A stretch of DNA of 64,000 nt, taken from Tuctoria greenei. Its lineage: Eukaryota > Streptophyta > Magnoliopsida > Poales > Poaceae. Below the pieces are notes generated by a model that worked only from the letters and a program-made list of their open reading frames with translations, searched no databases and was not told where the DNA came from. Where the stretch lies: assembly GCA_036927565.1 (NCBI GenBank), contig JAYESD010000001.1, positions 4,836,001 through 4,900,000 of the forward strand. Direction: 5' to 3'. Below, in pieces: positions 42,590-53,598 of this stretch. Numbering within the stretch: the first letter of the stretch is position 1; every line of letters begins with the position of its first letter. A program made the translations under genes and the position numbers.

Positions 42590-43503
42590 GTAGTGTCAGA
42601 GCTTCCTCGATGCTATCAACACAGTGTACAACAACTTATGTATCTCCTGATACCTTGTCTTTGCCTCATGGAGGACTTCGCTGATGTAGTAGACCGGCCT
42701 TTGAGTGGTCTGGACTCTGTCCGAGAGGTCCGGTGCTCCCTGCGTTGGATCCAGGTCCTGGGGTTCCAGGCTCCCGGGACCCGCATCATACTTTGGGGGC
42801 TGGGGGCCAATGATTTCTTGGCTCCCGAAGCCCTCCTGAGAGAGGTCCATGGCTTGGTCTGGGACCGGAGGCTTGGTGCTTGCGCTACAGGCTCCTTCTC
42901 GTGTATGGTGCTGATGTGGTTCCGATCGCTCTGCGACCAAGACCATACTAACCACTTGGGTTGTTGCTATAACATACAGCAGCAGGGGCTCTCCGGGCTC
43001 CGGCGCCACCATAACTGGGAGGGACGTCAGGTGCCTCTTGAGCTCCTGAAACGCTGCTTCTACTTCTTCTGTCCAGGCAAAGGGACCTGCCTTCCGCAGA
43101 ATCTTGAAGAAGGGAAGTGCTCGTTCTGCCAACCTTGAGATGAAGCGGCTAAGGGCCGCTAGGAAACCTGCGAGCTTCTGTACATCCTTGATACGCGTCA
43201 GGGGCCGCATCAGCTCTATCGCCTTGATCTTCTCTGGATTGGCTTCGATCCCCCAGTGAGAAACCAGGAATCCTAGTAGCTTCCCAGAGGAGACCCTGAA
43301 GACACGCTTTTCGGGGTTCAACATCGTGCGCGTAAGGCGCAACCTGCTGAATACTTGCGCAAGACATCCAGGAAGGACACACGGTCTTTGATTTTGACCA
43401 TGATGTCATCGACATACACCTCTACCAGGTCTCTAATGAGGTCCCCAAATGTTTTATGCGTCCCACGTACAAAGGTAGGGACAACATTCTTAAGACCATA
43501 AGG
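42590..43503 (-). pseudogene. Element B reverse transcriptase, C-terminal half
   Basis: Begins abruptly with GLKNVVPTF and includes the catalytic box VYVDDIMVK (about 43405-43431). It then continues frame-shifted through LLGFLVSHWGIEANPEKIKAI, KLAGFLAALSRFISRLAERALPFF and PLLLYV. The N-terminal half of RT is absent: the sequence is cut at 43503 where LTR D starts. Confidence 0.8.
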
Positions 43504-44228
43504 TGTCGGTACCCCGGAGACCGGGTACCCCCACGCACAAGGAGAAAACGGCTAAGGACTCGACCTCTACTTGGAGACAGAGTTCGAGGCTGCCACGTCG
43601 TGGAGGGAAGGACCAGATCCTACCTCCCCGCCGGGGCGGGCTCCCGGGCTGCCACGTGGCCGGCAGGACCGGACCCTCGCCTCCCCGCTGAGGCAGGCTC
43701 TAGGGCAGCCACGTGGCATGCAGAACCAGACCCTTGCCTCCCGCCGAGGTGAGCTCCGGGGCTGCCACGTGGTCGGCAGAGCCGGACCCTCGCCTCCCCG
43801 CCGAGGCGGGCTCCTAGGCTGCCACGTAGCCATTGGAACCCCCGGGACCAGGCCCGTCTCCCCGCTGGGAAGGGCTCCGGAACTACCACGTGGCTCGCAG
43901 GGCTGAGCCTCCGCCCTTCCGTGGAGGTGGGCTCCGGAGGCGCCACATGGCCTGTACAGCCGGGCGCTCGACTCCCCGCAGAGGCAGGCTCCGGTGCGAC
44001 CACGTGGCAGACGGCCAACTCAATGCGGTTGGAGGCCGCATTAAAGGAAAGAGTGCGCTGCTCAGACATGCATTAAGTACGCGCGCCTTCCCCAGGCGAA
44101 GCGGAGTCGCGCAAGGGCGAGTGAGGTCGGCGGCGCAGGTGCGTGGCGGCGTCGGGATCGGGAGAGAGAAGGGAAAAAGACGAACGGCCGTTTAAATAGT
44201 GGGTCCCAAACCCTAGCCGTAAATTTAA
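43504..44228 (+). mobile_element. Element D: Tat-like LTR fragment
   Basis: Starts TGTCGGTACCCCGGAGACCGGG, the start type of Tat LTRs, on the plus strand. It carries a G-box minisatellite (43592-44010), then a GC-rich stretch and TTTAAATAG (about 44196-44204) followed by AAACCCTAGCC, which look like a promoter and leader. The right end is not defined; no certain target duplication was found. It separates B's truncated RT from element C. Confidence 0.55.
43592..44010 (+). repeat. Minisatellite of about 57-bp units with G-box cores
   Basis: Eight units, with cores beginning near 43592, 43651, 43708, 43764, 43821, 43885, 43942 and 43999. Each has GCTCC(N)GGGCTGCCACGTGGC or a variant followed by a CCGGACCCTCGCCTCCCCGC-like spacer. 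Five of the eight cores keep an exact CACGTG. Confidence 0.88.
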
Positions 44229-44600
44229 CACTGGATGGACCGATGTTGAACGATAGATGCATCGATCGAATGCCACAATAAGGGTTTTCAGAAAAGTGCT
44301 GTTGACACCGGATGGACCGACGTTAAAGGATGGGAGCATCGGTCGAATGGCACAGTAAGGGTATTCAAAAATGGAATGTTGAGACCGGATGGTCCGACGT
44401 GGGATGAAGTAGCATCGGTGGAATTTGCCACAGCTCCAGAATTGTGAACACCGGATGGACCGATGCTTTTCAGGATGAACTCGTCGGTCGATTTGTCACA
44501 CTTGACAGAACTGACTCTTGGAGATTGAACACCAATTGATCCGATGAGAGATTGACCTAGGCATCGGATAATCCGATGAGAACAAAACATCAACATCCCA
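44229..44600 (-). repeat. Palindrome-like array downstream of element C pol
   Basis: Five diverged units of about 65-85 bp containing ACACCGGATGGACCGATG, GCATCGGTCGAAT and CATCGGATAATCCGATGAG. The same style of motif (CGGATGATCCGATG) forms the array in C's LTR, so this is probably an internal counterpart, or part of a lost 3' LTR of C. Confidence 0.6.
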
Positions 44601-45175
44601 TATATGTCCTTTGACCAAACAAACAAGCAAAGAGAAACACATGTCTTAGGACTTTTTGGGCAACCCCTCACCCCTCAAAGATACTAATATGCCAATAACT
44701 TGGCTAGGCCTTAAAGCAAATGGAACATCGAGAAAAATAGGAGGAAATTATCCAAATAAAATGTAAGGCCCATGCTTTGTGAGGTAGAGTATGAAGACTT
44801 CTATCTCTTTAGAGCATGTTCCTCTAGGCATTAACGTACCTAACATTTTTCTCTTTCCATCTTATATGAGTTGAGATATTGCATTTCAAACAAGTCTATT
44901 TCTCATGAGGTGGGTTCCCCTTTGTGACAATCTACCGTATGCAATGCCAAACAAATTATAGTGCAAGAAATTTAAATATGAGTGCAAGTCTATATGGCAG
45001 GCATCATGCAAGACATAAAGTAAATCTATCTTGCCAAGTTTGAACCTTTCAAAGGCTTCTTTAGGGAGAGCCACTCTCCAAGCCTTGGGAAAACCCAAAA
45101 GAACCTCCATCTCAAGCTAACCCTTGCTCACCCCTATCCTTTGAGAGTTAGGCAAGACCTATATGAAGTGCATTC
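44601..45175. other. Element C 3' internal region
   Basis: AT-rich sequence after the pol stop, without an ORF of note. Confidence 0.45.
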
Positions 45176-48100
45176 TTACATGACGTTCGTTGCATCTAGC
45201 ACATTTAATTCACTTCTTAGCCTAGAAAAAGTTTTCTCATCAAGTGGTTTAGTGAAGATATCCACCAATTGTTCTTCGGACCTAACACCTCTCAAATAGA
45301 TGTCTCCCTTAGCTTCATGGTCCCTTAAGAAATGATGGCGAATATCAATGTGCTTAGTGTGGGAGTGTTGAACGGGGTTTTTAGCTATCTTAACCGCACT
45401 TTCATTGTCACAAAGGAGAGGCACACAACCAAGTTTAATACCAAAGTCCAAAAGGGTTTGTTTCATGTAAAGAATTTGGGCACAACATGCACCGACCGCT
45501 ATATATTCCGCTTCCGCCGTGGACAAGGCAACGGAATTTTGCTTCTTGCTAGACCAAGATACTAGGGAACACCCAAGCAAGTGGCACCCACCGGAGGTAC
45601 TCTTGCGATCCACGCGACATCCGGCAAAGTCCGAATCCGAGTATCCCAAGAGGTAGAATTTTGCACCTTTAGGGTACCACAAGCCCATACTAGGGGTATG
45701 CTTAAGATACCTAAGTATCCTAAAGACCGCCTTCCTATGCGATTCTTTAGGTGCCGCTTGAAAGCGAGCACACAAGCATACACTAAACATGATATCGGGC
45801 CTAGATGCGGTAAGGTAAAGCAATGAGCCAATCATAGAACAGTAGTTAGATTGGTCAATAGGTTTATCGTCCTTATCCGCGTCGAGATGACAATTTGTTG
45901 CCATTGGAGTGCTTCTTGAGCTACAATCTCCCATCTCAAATTTCTTCAAGAGGTCCTTGGTGTACTTCTCTTGATAGACGATGGTCCCCTCTTGAAGTTG
46001 CTTGATTTGAAATCCAAGGAAGAAGTTGAGCTCTCCAATCATTGACATCTCGAATTCCCTAGACATCATTTTGCCAAACTCATGGCTAAGAGCTTCGTTA
46101 GTTGAACCAAAAATAATATCATCAACATAAATTTGACAAATGAACAAATCTCCGTTGATATCTTTGGTGAAGAGCGTAGTGTCCACCCTCCCGATCTTGA
46201 ATCCTTGCATGATAAAGAAATCCCGTAGTCGTTCATACCACACCCTAGGTGCTTGCTTGAGCCCGTAGAGCGCCTTGTGCAACCTATACACATGATTAGG
46301 ATTCCTCGGATCTTCAAACTCGGGAGGTTGTTCAACATAAACAAGCTCGTTAATGTAACCATTAAGAAAGGCACTTTTCATATCCATTTGATAAAGTTTA
46401 GTGTTGTGATGTGAAGCAAAAGCAATGAGTATACGGATGGCTTCTAGCCGGGCGACCGGGGCAAATGTCTCCCCAAAATCTAGTCCTTCAACTTGCGAGA
46501 ACCCTTTGGCTACAAGTCTTGCCTTGTTGCGGACCACAACGCCATTCTCGTCTTGTTTGTTGTGGTACACCCACTTTGTTCCGATGACATTCTTGTCCTT
46601 GGGTCGCTCCTCCAACACCCAAACTTCATTGCGGATGAAGTTGTTGAGTTCTTCTTGCATGGCCATCACCCAATTTGGGTCTTGGAGTGCTTCCTCAATG
46701 TGAGCGGGTTCTACACATGAAACAAACGAGTAGTGCTCACAAAATGAAGCGAAATAGCGAGAACGTGTACTTACACCCCTTGACGGACTTCCAATGATTT
46801 GGTCCATCAGATGCACCTTGGAGATGCGTCCATGCCTCATAAGTGGTTGTGAAGCACTTGGCGAAGGTGGTGCGTGTTGCTGCTCTTGTGGTTGGACTTG
46901 ATCATAGACTTCTTCTTCTTCTTGATGTTGTTGTGCTTGTGAATCTTGAGTCGGCAATGGATCATCCTTCTCTTCTTCGTCAACTTGAGGCGCCATGGAG
47001 GTGTTGTTGTTGGAACTTGAAGCCCCCCCTTGATCATGGCTCTCCTCAACTTCCGGCTTTATGTCTCCAATGGTCATGTTCTTCATGGCTTCTTGTAGAG
47101 GCTCATCATCTATTTCATCATGACCAAAACTCTCCTCTTGGGAGCCATTAGATTCATCAAACTCAACATCACAACTTTCCTCAACTAAACCGGAGGCTTG
47201 GTTGAATACTCGATATGCTTTTGAGTTTGATGCATAACCAAGAAATATGCCAACATCACATCTTCTTTCAAACTTACCGAGCCTTTTCTTGCGGTAGATG
47301 TAGCACTTGCATCCAAAGACTCGAAAGTAGGAGATGTTGGGCTTTCTCCCAATGAGAAGCTCATACGGGGTCTTTTGAAGTAGTCGATGGAGATAGACCC
47401 TATTTGCGGCATGGCACGCCGTGTTGATTGCTTCGGCCCAAAACTTCTCCGACGTGCCGTAGTCATCAAGCATTGCTCTCGCAAGAGTGATGAGTGTCTT
47501 GTTCTTCCTCTCAACGACACCATTTTGTTGAGGGGTGTATGTGGCCGAAAACTCATGCTTCATGCCTTCACGGTCACACCACTCCCCAATGTTGTAGTTC
47601 TTGAATTCGGTGCCATTGTCACTTCGGACCTTGATGATGGGAAGTTGAAATTCCCTTTGAGCGCGGTTGGCGAAGGTCTTGAACACTTCCGGAGTTTCAC
47701 TCTTGTCACCTAGAAATAGAGTCCAAGCATAGTGAGAGTAGTCATCAACTATAACAAGACAATAGAGGTTACCGCCAAGGCTTTGATATGTGGACGGTCC
47801 GAAGAGGTCCATGTGGAGTAGCTCAAGTGGCTTGGAGGTTGACACCATTGTCTTCATTGGGTGGTGTGAAGCAACTTGCTTCCCGGCTTGACAAGCGCTA
47901 CAAAGCTTGTTCTTTTCAAATGTGACATCCTTCACGCCGGTCACCATCCCAAGCTTGAATGACTTCTTGAGTTTGCTCATCCCTATATGTGCTATGCGTC
48001 AGTGCCATAGCCAACCCAAGCTTGTCTTAGTGAAAAGACAAGTGGTCAAGCTAGCATTCTTGTTGTAGAAGTCTACTAGGTAGAGATGTCCATGCTGAAA

Positions 48101-48430
48101 TCCTTTGAAGACTATGTCTAGGCTTGTTTCACTACTCACAACAACATCATTTTTGCTAAATGTGCATGTTAGTCCAAGATCACATAGTTGTGCAATAGAA
48201 AGTAAATTAAAGCTAAGTGACTTAACGTACAAAATATTAGAAATGGATAAATCATTTGAAATAGAAATTTTACCTAACCCAATTACCTTTCCCTTAGAGT
48301 TATCACCAAAGGTGACTTGTTCATGATTGCTGGGGTTTTCTATGGTGGTGAACATACCATCATTGCCGATCATATGTTGGGTGCACCCGCTATCGAGTAC
48401 CCAATGCTTTCCTCCGGCTTTGTAGTTCAC
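45176..48430 (-). pseudogene. Element C pol polyprotein (protease, integrase, RT, RNase H)
   Basis: The protease region (48430..48002) has the copia active site WVLDSGCTQHM. A single TGA at 47999-48001 interrupts LWH-RIAHIG, where copia elements normally have Arg, so a CGA to TGA change explains it. After it, a 934-codon ORF runs without a break: zinc-finger C-X2-C (CSACQAGK), DDE integrase (HMDLFG, VRSDNGTEF, PQQNGVVER), FLGYASNSKAYRVFN, RT with TFAPVARLEAIR, LYGLKQAPR and an intact YVDDIIF box, then RNase H (GYSDSDFAG, STAEAEYIA, CDNESAVKIA) ending in TNVM. Apart from the one stop it looks enzymatically complete. Confidence 0.9.
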
Positions 48431-48444
48431 CTACACACATGAAT

Positions 48445-50568
48445 TCAATTTTTAATTTTAGGCACCCAAGCCAACTTAGGTCCTTGTATGTGTGATACAA
48501 GTGTCTTTGGGACCCAAAGTTGCTTGGGGAGCTTCCCCTTCATGTCCTTCATGTCTTTGCCGATGAACCTAGCCTTCACCTTGCCATCTACTTTACTTAA
48601 GAGATAATAGCGATCATTGAAAGTAGATTTGTAATTAATAGGCAACTTTGGAGAAGGTCGGTTAGGAAGAGGACACTCCCTTGTGTGGTGACCGTTGACC
48701 TCACAATGTTGGCAATAAGAACCAACTTCCTTGATGAAGCTTGTTCTAAGCTCTGGTGAGGGCACCTTTCCTTTGTTAGGCACCGGGAAGGATCCAAGTC
48801 CTCTCTTGTTGAAGGCCTTTGCTTGTTGGAAGAGAATTTCCTTGTGCTTGACTTCTCCTTTTGAAAGTCTAGCCACACTAGTGCGGAGACTCTCAATTTC
48901 TTCCAACAAGTCCTTCTCCCTAGCATTTGCTTTCAAAGGCAAAGACTTGTTCAAGGCATTAGTGACATGAGAAGTAATGGATATCCTATCATTAAGAGTT
49001 TGTTTCTTTGCATTTTTCAACTCTTGATCAAGCACGTCATGAGCAAGGTTAAGTGTTTGATGTTCTTGTATTAGCTTGTTGTGCTCTTCCAAGAGTGTTT
49101 GGTGTGCTAAGTTAAGCTCATGATTATCTAACTTGATTTTAGCCTTTTCTTCCTCAATTTGCTTGACATGAGATTTGAGCGTGTCATGCTCTTTGAGTAT
49201 GCTTTCATACTTGTCAAGCAAATCGAGGTTAGCACTCTCAAGTCTAGCACGAGTTTCTTCAAGAGTTTTAACCTTACTCTTTTCCCTCTTAATGATAACA
49301 TGATATTCATTTATCAAGGAAGTTAAATCATCGGGGGAGAGCTCATCATCACTAGAGTCGTCACATACCTTGGTGTTACCTTTTGCCATGAGGCACATGG
49401 GCGGTGGATGAAGAGGTGCGTCATCATTGTTGGCGATGGCGAGGCCGGCCAAGCTTTCTTCTTCTTCTTCACTCTCTTCATCACTTGTTTCTTCGTCGGT
49501 GACCCATTCATTTGCCTCACACATGAACACCTTTTGTGGGCCATTTCTCTTCTTTGGGAAGAGCCTTGCCTTCTTGTCCTTGTCATGTTTCTTCTTCCCA
49601 AAGGATCTTGACTTGGGTTTGGCCTCTTCTTCATCATCATCACTTCCTTCAAGCTTGCGATGCTTGCTCTTGTGGTTCTCTCTTCTTTTGTCCGGTTTTG
49701 GACAATCATAGGAGATGTGGCCTTCATCACCACAATTGTATCAAGTCTTGTGATCATCTCTCCTTGGTAGAAATGCTCTCTTCTTAGGATCAAATGTGTA
49801 TCCCTTCTTAGTGATCTTGGAGTTCAAGCATGAGAACTTTCTCATCATCAACGCAAGCTCATCATCATCATCTTCACTTGATGCTTGTTCTTCTTTACTT
49901 GAGCTAGGCTCAACCACCTTCTTCTTGAGGCTTGTTTTCTTGGTGGAGGCCTTTAGAGCAATTGTTTTTGAGGATGATTGCTCCATCATCCCAAGCACAC
50001 TCATCTCATGAGCGTGAATTTCTCCAATGAGATCTGAAACTTCAATGTGGTCAAGTGACTCTTTTTGGAGCATGGAGTTGATGATGTTGTACTTTGGCTT
50101 GGGAAGGAGCATGAGGATCTTGCGGTTGATGAGTCCCTTGCCAAGAGAAGCAATGTCAAGAGCATTAATTTCTTCAATAAGTACATTCAAGCGAGAGAAC
50201 ATCTCATTGACATTTTCATGAGGTAGCATCTTAAATTCATCATATTTTGCTTTTAGCATGTGGTATTTTAGTTCTTTCACACGAGAAGAACCCTCATGAA
50301 TTTCTATCAAGCAAGCCCAAATTTCACATGCCTTTTCCTTGCTAGCAATCCTAGAAAAAACATCTTGACTAATGCACTCATAGATTGCATTCCTAGCTTT
50401 AGCATCCCATTTAATTTGATCACCAACATAGTTATGTTCTCCAAACCCCACGTGGGTCGCTTCCCATACTTCGGGAGCAATAGCCTCTAGATAAGCGTGC
50501 ATGCATGGTTTCCAATAGGCAAAGTTCTTGCCCTCGAAGATGGGAACCGAACCCCCAACCTTGGCCAT
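48445..50568 (-). pseudogene. Element C gag
   Basis: Starts MAKVGGSVPIFEGKNFAYWK and carries the copia gag core (KEKACEIWACLIEIHEGSSRVKE, LPHENVNEMFSRLNVLIEEI). A zinc knuckle YNCGDEGHISYDCP sits at about 49700-49740, with a TGA (49741-49743) just before it where CGA is expected. A Lys/Ser/Glu-rich stretch follows, then a long coiled coil (about 48900-49300) and a second knuckle CQHCEVNGHHTREC. It ends WVPKIKN at 48447. Pol is in another frame after several stops, as in other Sireviruses with separate gag and pol. Confidence 0.85.
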
Positions 50569-50614
50569 TTTAGCTCTCTAGCTGTGAAGCTAGAATGATC
50601 CTATGAGCAACCTT

Positions 50615-50626
50615 GCTCTGATACCA
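50615..50626 (-). other. Primer-binding site of element C
   Basis: Minus-strand TGGTATCAGAGC, two bases after the LTR end; initiator-Met tRNA type. Confidence 0.85.
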
Positions 50627-50628
50627 AT

Positions 50629-52031
50629 TGTAAGGATCGAATGCCCAAGAGTGGGGGGGTGAATTGGGCTCCTTTTAAAAAATCTAAAACTTAATTCCTA
50701 AAAGCCCAATTCCCTACGCAAACTATCTTATGCATTCAAGTAAATAGGAACTTTGCGGAATGTAAAATGCATAAACGTAAGGTAAAGGAGGAGGATGCAA
50801 ACTCCCGAGGAGACACGAGGATTTATCCCGTGGTTCGGCAAGATCGTCAAGATCTTCCTACATCCACGTTGTGGCACCCACCAAAGGGTTTTGCCACACC
50901 CAAGTCACTGAGACGAGGGATCTTCACTATTCCTCTCCGTTTGCCAACCTCGGCAAGGTGGAGCTCAAGCCTTGTACAACTTCGACCCTCCGGGCTTCCA
51001 CAAACGCCTTGGCAAGCTCCGGAAGTCTCCTCACAGTTACAAACACCAAGGGCACTCCCTTGAGGCTCTCTCACTATCCTAGAGAGTCCACTCACCCAGA
51101 ATGGAGGCACACAAGCTCTCTCTCTAGCTAGGTCTAGCCTAATTCTTGGTGTATAGGTGATCGAAATGATGTGGAAGTGATTGCTCTTGGTCTTGAACGC
51201 TTGTGGATGTGTTGATAGTGTCTGGTGATCAAGACTTGGTGAAATGACAGGATTAGGGGGTATTTATAGCCAGCCTCCCCGAAATAGCCGTTGGAAAAGT
51301 AGGCTGACAGAACTTTACTGTGAACACCGGATGATCCGATGTCTCCCCTTTAGTTATCATCGGTCAAGTTTACTTTAGCTGACGTTATTGTGTCAGATAT
51401 GACCGTTGTTAGACCGATGTTGCTCCTGTCTTCTCATCGGATGATCCGGTGGCTCTTCCTCCAGAATTGACTCAAACTTGATGCTTACTAGAGTGATTGA
51501 CCGATGTGTATATTTCTGTACATCGGAGGATCCGGTGCTACACTTGGTCCAATGATATTGCAAACTGTACTGATGGACCGATGTAGATGAGCCATTCACA
51601 TCGGATGATCTGGTGAGTGCTTTGTTCTGAGGTCTTCTTCTTCTGCTGAACCAACTCGACCGATGTGTTGTTCTGAGAAGGCATCGGCCGATCCGGTGAG
51701 TTGATTTTGTTTGCTTCGAGTTGTTTCTAAGTGATTTTGTATCTTGCTCGATTGACCTCTTTGATATTTGTTGCAAAGGCATTTCTGATGATCTTCAAGC
51801 ATTGAATGTTGTCAATTTAAAGTTGAATGATTTTGACATAAGAGCTTTCACTTCTTGTCTTCATATAATTGATTGGATCTCATAAATTGATTGTATATGG
51901 GTCTCCAATGACATATTGATTTCATTTGATTGAGTGATTATGGGGACCTTGCATTCACAAATTCATTAGTAAAATCCAATAGTTGTCATTAATCACCGAA
52001 ACCATACCTCATGGGGGCCTAGATGCTTTCA
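50629..52031 (-). repeat. 5' LTR of element C, with GGATNATCC palindrome array
   Basis: 1,403 bp. The minus strand starts TGAAAGCATCTAGGC and ends TTCGATCCTTACA. The promoter GCTATAAATA is at 51261-51270. Upstream of it (51330-51700) are repeated CGGATGATCCGATG, CATCGGAGGATCCGGTG and GACCGATGT words. Confidence 0.85.
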
Positions 52032-52367
52032 ACGTGGCAGCTCCTGGACCTTCCTTCACCGGGATGACCGGGTCCGGGAGGTCAGGTCCGGAACTGCCGG
52101 GTTTGTGGCTGCACCGGACCTTCTCCCCACGGAGGGAGGTCCAGGGCCACTGACCTAGCGAATACGCCGGACCTTTCCTTGGCAAGGCGGTGGGCCCAGC
52201 GCTGCAGGCCACGTGGTAGCGTCGGACTTTCTCTCAATGGGAGATGCTGCTGCACCGCTTGCCACGTGGCACCCTGGGCCCATGTCAGATCTCGCCCTCG
52301 TGGGCAGTGGGGCCCAACGTGCTTTCATCCCTGTATCTAGGGATACCCGGTTCGCCAGGCACCGACA
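52032..52367 (-). repeat. 5' LTR remnant of element B
   Basis: 336 bp matching 35204..35538 of the other B LTR closely. It starts directly at the edge of C's LTR, and the other 627 bp of this LTR are missing. Confidence 0.85.
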
Positions 52368-53598
52368 CACGTCGAGAAGTCCACACAAGGATCAAGTCTC
52401 ACTTGACCCTTCTCTCACCAAGCCACCACAATGGCCGGCTTGGTTTCCACTATATCAATGGGTAATCACCAAGTTTGATTGGGGCTGCTCACAAGTTGAG
52501 GCTCCCACAAATCAATACAATGAGAAGTACACGAAGCTCAACTCACACAAGCTACAAAACACAACACAATGTGCAAAGAGATTAAACCGAGAGCCAAAAC
52601 GCGATGATCTTCCTTCACTTTCCTCCCCAAACCCTAATCGCTTCAAGATTTGGTCTTAGAGGGCTAGTAGGACAAGTGGAAGGCTTTGGAAGGCTCTAGG
52701 TCACTTGTGGCGGCACTAGGGTTCAAGAGTTATCAAATGGGAGTTGGTGGTCCCCTTTTATAGGGGTCCCGGCAACTAACCGTTGCCACCAGGACCAACC
52801 CGGACTAGTCCGGCCTTGTGTCACGAACTAGTCCGGCCTTCTGGGACCACCGACAATTTCACGTCATCGATCGAAAAAACAGATGACGTGCGCGCCAATG
52901 TTTAAATTTCAAACGGGCACTGACAACACGGACTAGTCCGGTTCACAACGGACTAGTCTAAAGTAGGACATAAAGGTTTCGTCCGTCTCAAAACGGACTC
53001 GACTGGGTAGGCCCGAACTACTCCAGCCGCTGGGGGCGGACTAGTCCGATCCTCTAGGGTTTTCTCTCGGTTTATCTCACTAAGTCTCAAATGGACTAGT
53101 CCGTACCACAACGGACAAGTCCGAACTTCTCCAGAGAGCTTTGGTCCATTCCAAAGCGGACAACTCCGATCTTCGGTGACTTAGCTCAAACTCCACTAAG
53201 GGATGAACGGACTAGTCCGTACTCATACGGACAAGTCTGAACTCATCCAGAGACGTTTAGTCTGCCCTAAAGCGGACTACTCTGACTTAGGGTTTTTTCT
53301 CATTTTTTGCTTCTCACTTAGGTTTTTCTCTCAACCACCACTTTAAGCACTCTAGAATGATCTCAATGCACATAATACATCTATCCTCTCACATGACACG
53401 ACTTATACAAGCTCAACACCATAGAAACCCTAATTTCTACGCTTGAGCCTTTGACGCCCGTTTTATCCTTTTCTTTTTTGAGAGATTTCATCTCATTTTA
53501 TTCATCACACCTGTGCTTAAGATCAACTCAGCTCATTAGCCTCTTAATTGTCGTCATCAATCATACAAAACCCACGAGGATGCCTAGATGCACTTTCA
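52368..53598 (-). repeat. 5' LTR of element A, second part
   Basis: Resumes after the CACGT copy at CGAGAAGTCCACACAAGG, matching 24730..25944. It has four exact CGGACTAGTCCG words (near 52801, 52928, 53037 and 53208) and ends ...GATGCACTTTCA, followed by target copy TCTTC. Confidence 0.85.

Larger units (their letters stand above)
44229..52031 (-). mobile_element. Element C: second Sirevirus, nearly intact gag-pol
   Basis: Minus-strand element inserted in the remnant 5' LTR of B. It has a 5' LTR (50629..52031), an initiator-Met primer site (50615-50626), gag (50568..48445), protease-integrase-RT-RNase H (48430..45176), a non-coding tail and a palindrome-like array, and is then cut at D. A matching 3' LTR is not found. 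The family differs from A and F in LTR sequence and palindrome core. Its few stops make it the youngest large element in this stack. Confidence 0.82.
34577..52367 (-). mobile_element. Element B: Tat-type Ty3/gypsy retrotransposon, nested in A
   Basis: Inserted in an LTR of A with exact 5-bp target copies CACGT (34572-34576 and 52368-52372). Minus-strand element: 3' LTR 34577..35538, then a convergent plus-strand antisense ORF (36039-39347), hairpin array (39576-39887), and minus-strand pol (40543-43503). Pol is cut in the middle of reverse transcriptase. Gag, protease, primer site and most of the 5' LTR are missing. Only 52032..52367 of that LTR remains. An antisense ORF between pol and the 3' LTR is a known trait of the Tat lineage. 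Confidence 0.85.
24359..53598 (-). mobile_element. Element A: Sirevirus-type copia retrotransposon, nested
   Basis: Minus-strand element. The outer ends carry the target copies CCTTC (24354-24358) and TCTTC (53599-53603), one mismatch. The 3' LTR is 24359..25944. The 5' LTR is 34190..34576 plus 52368..53598, split by element B. Order in the element direction is 5' LTR, initiator-Met primer site (34176-34187), gag, integrase, reverse transcriptase-RNase H, an extra ORF, polypurine tract (25945-25958), 3' LTR. Copia order with an ORF after pol and a coiled-coil gag fits Sireviruses (SIRE/Maximus group). Many stops and frameshifts show it is old. Confidence 0.85.

Noticed and set aside
39576..44010. 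Regularly spaced repeats as CRISPR-like arrays
   Set aside because: Eukaryotic retrotransposon context, imperfect repeats, spacers that are themselves repeated, and no cas genes.
43499..44285. TAAGG as a target duplication of LTR D (43499-43503 and near 44279)
   Set aside because: The right copy lies inside a diverged repeat array where the same word occurs twice, and the implied LTR end is not canonical.
44229..44600. Array as the intact 3' LTR of element C
   Set aside because: The LTR ends, TATA box and flanking LTR sequence of C's 5' LTR are not found here; only the motif style is shared.
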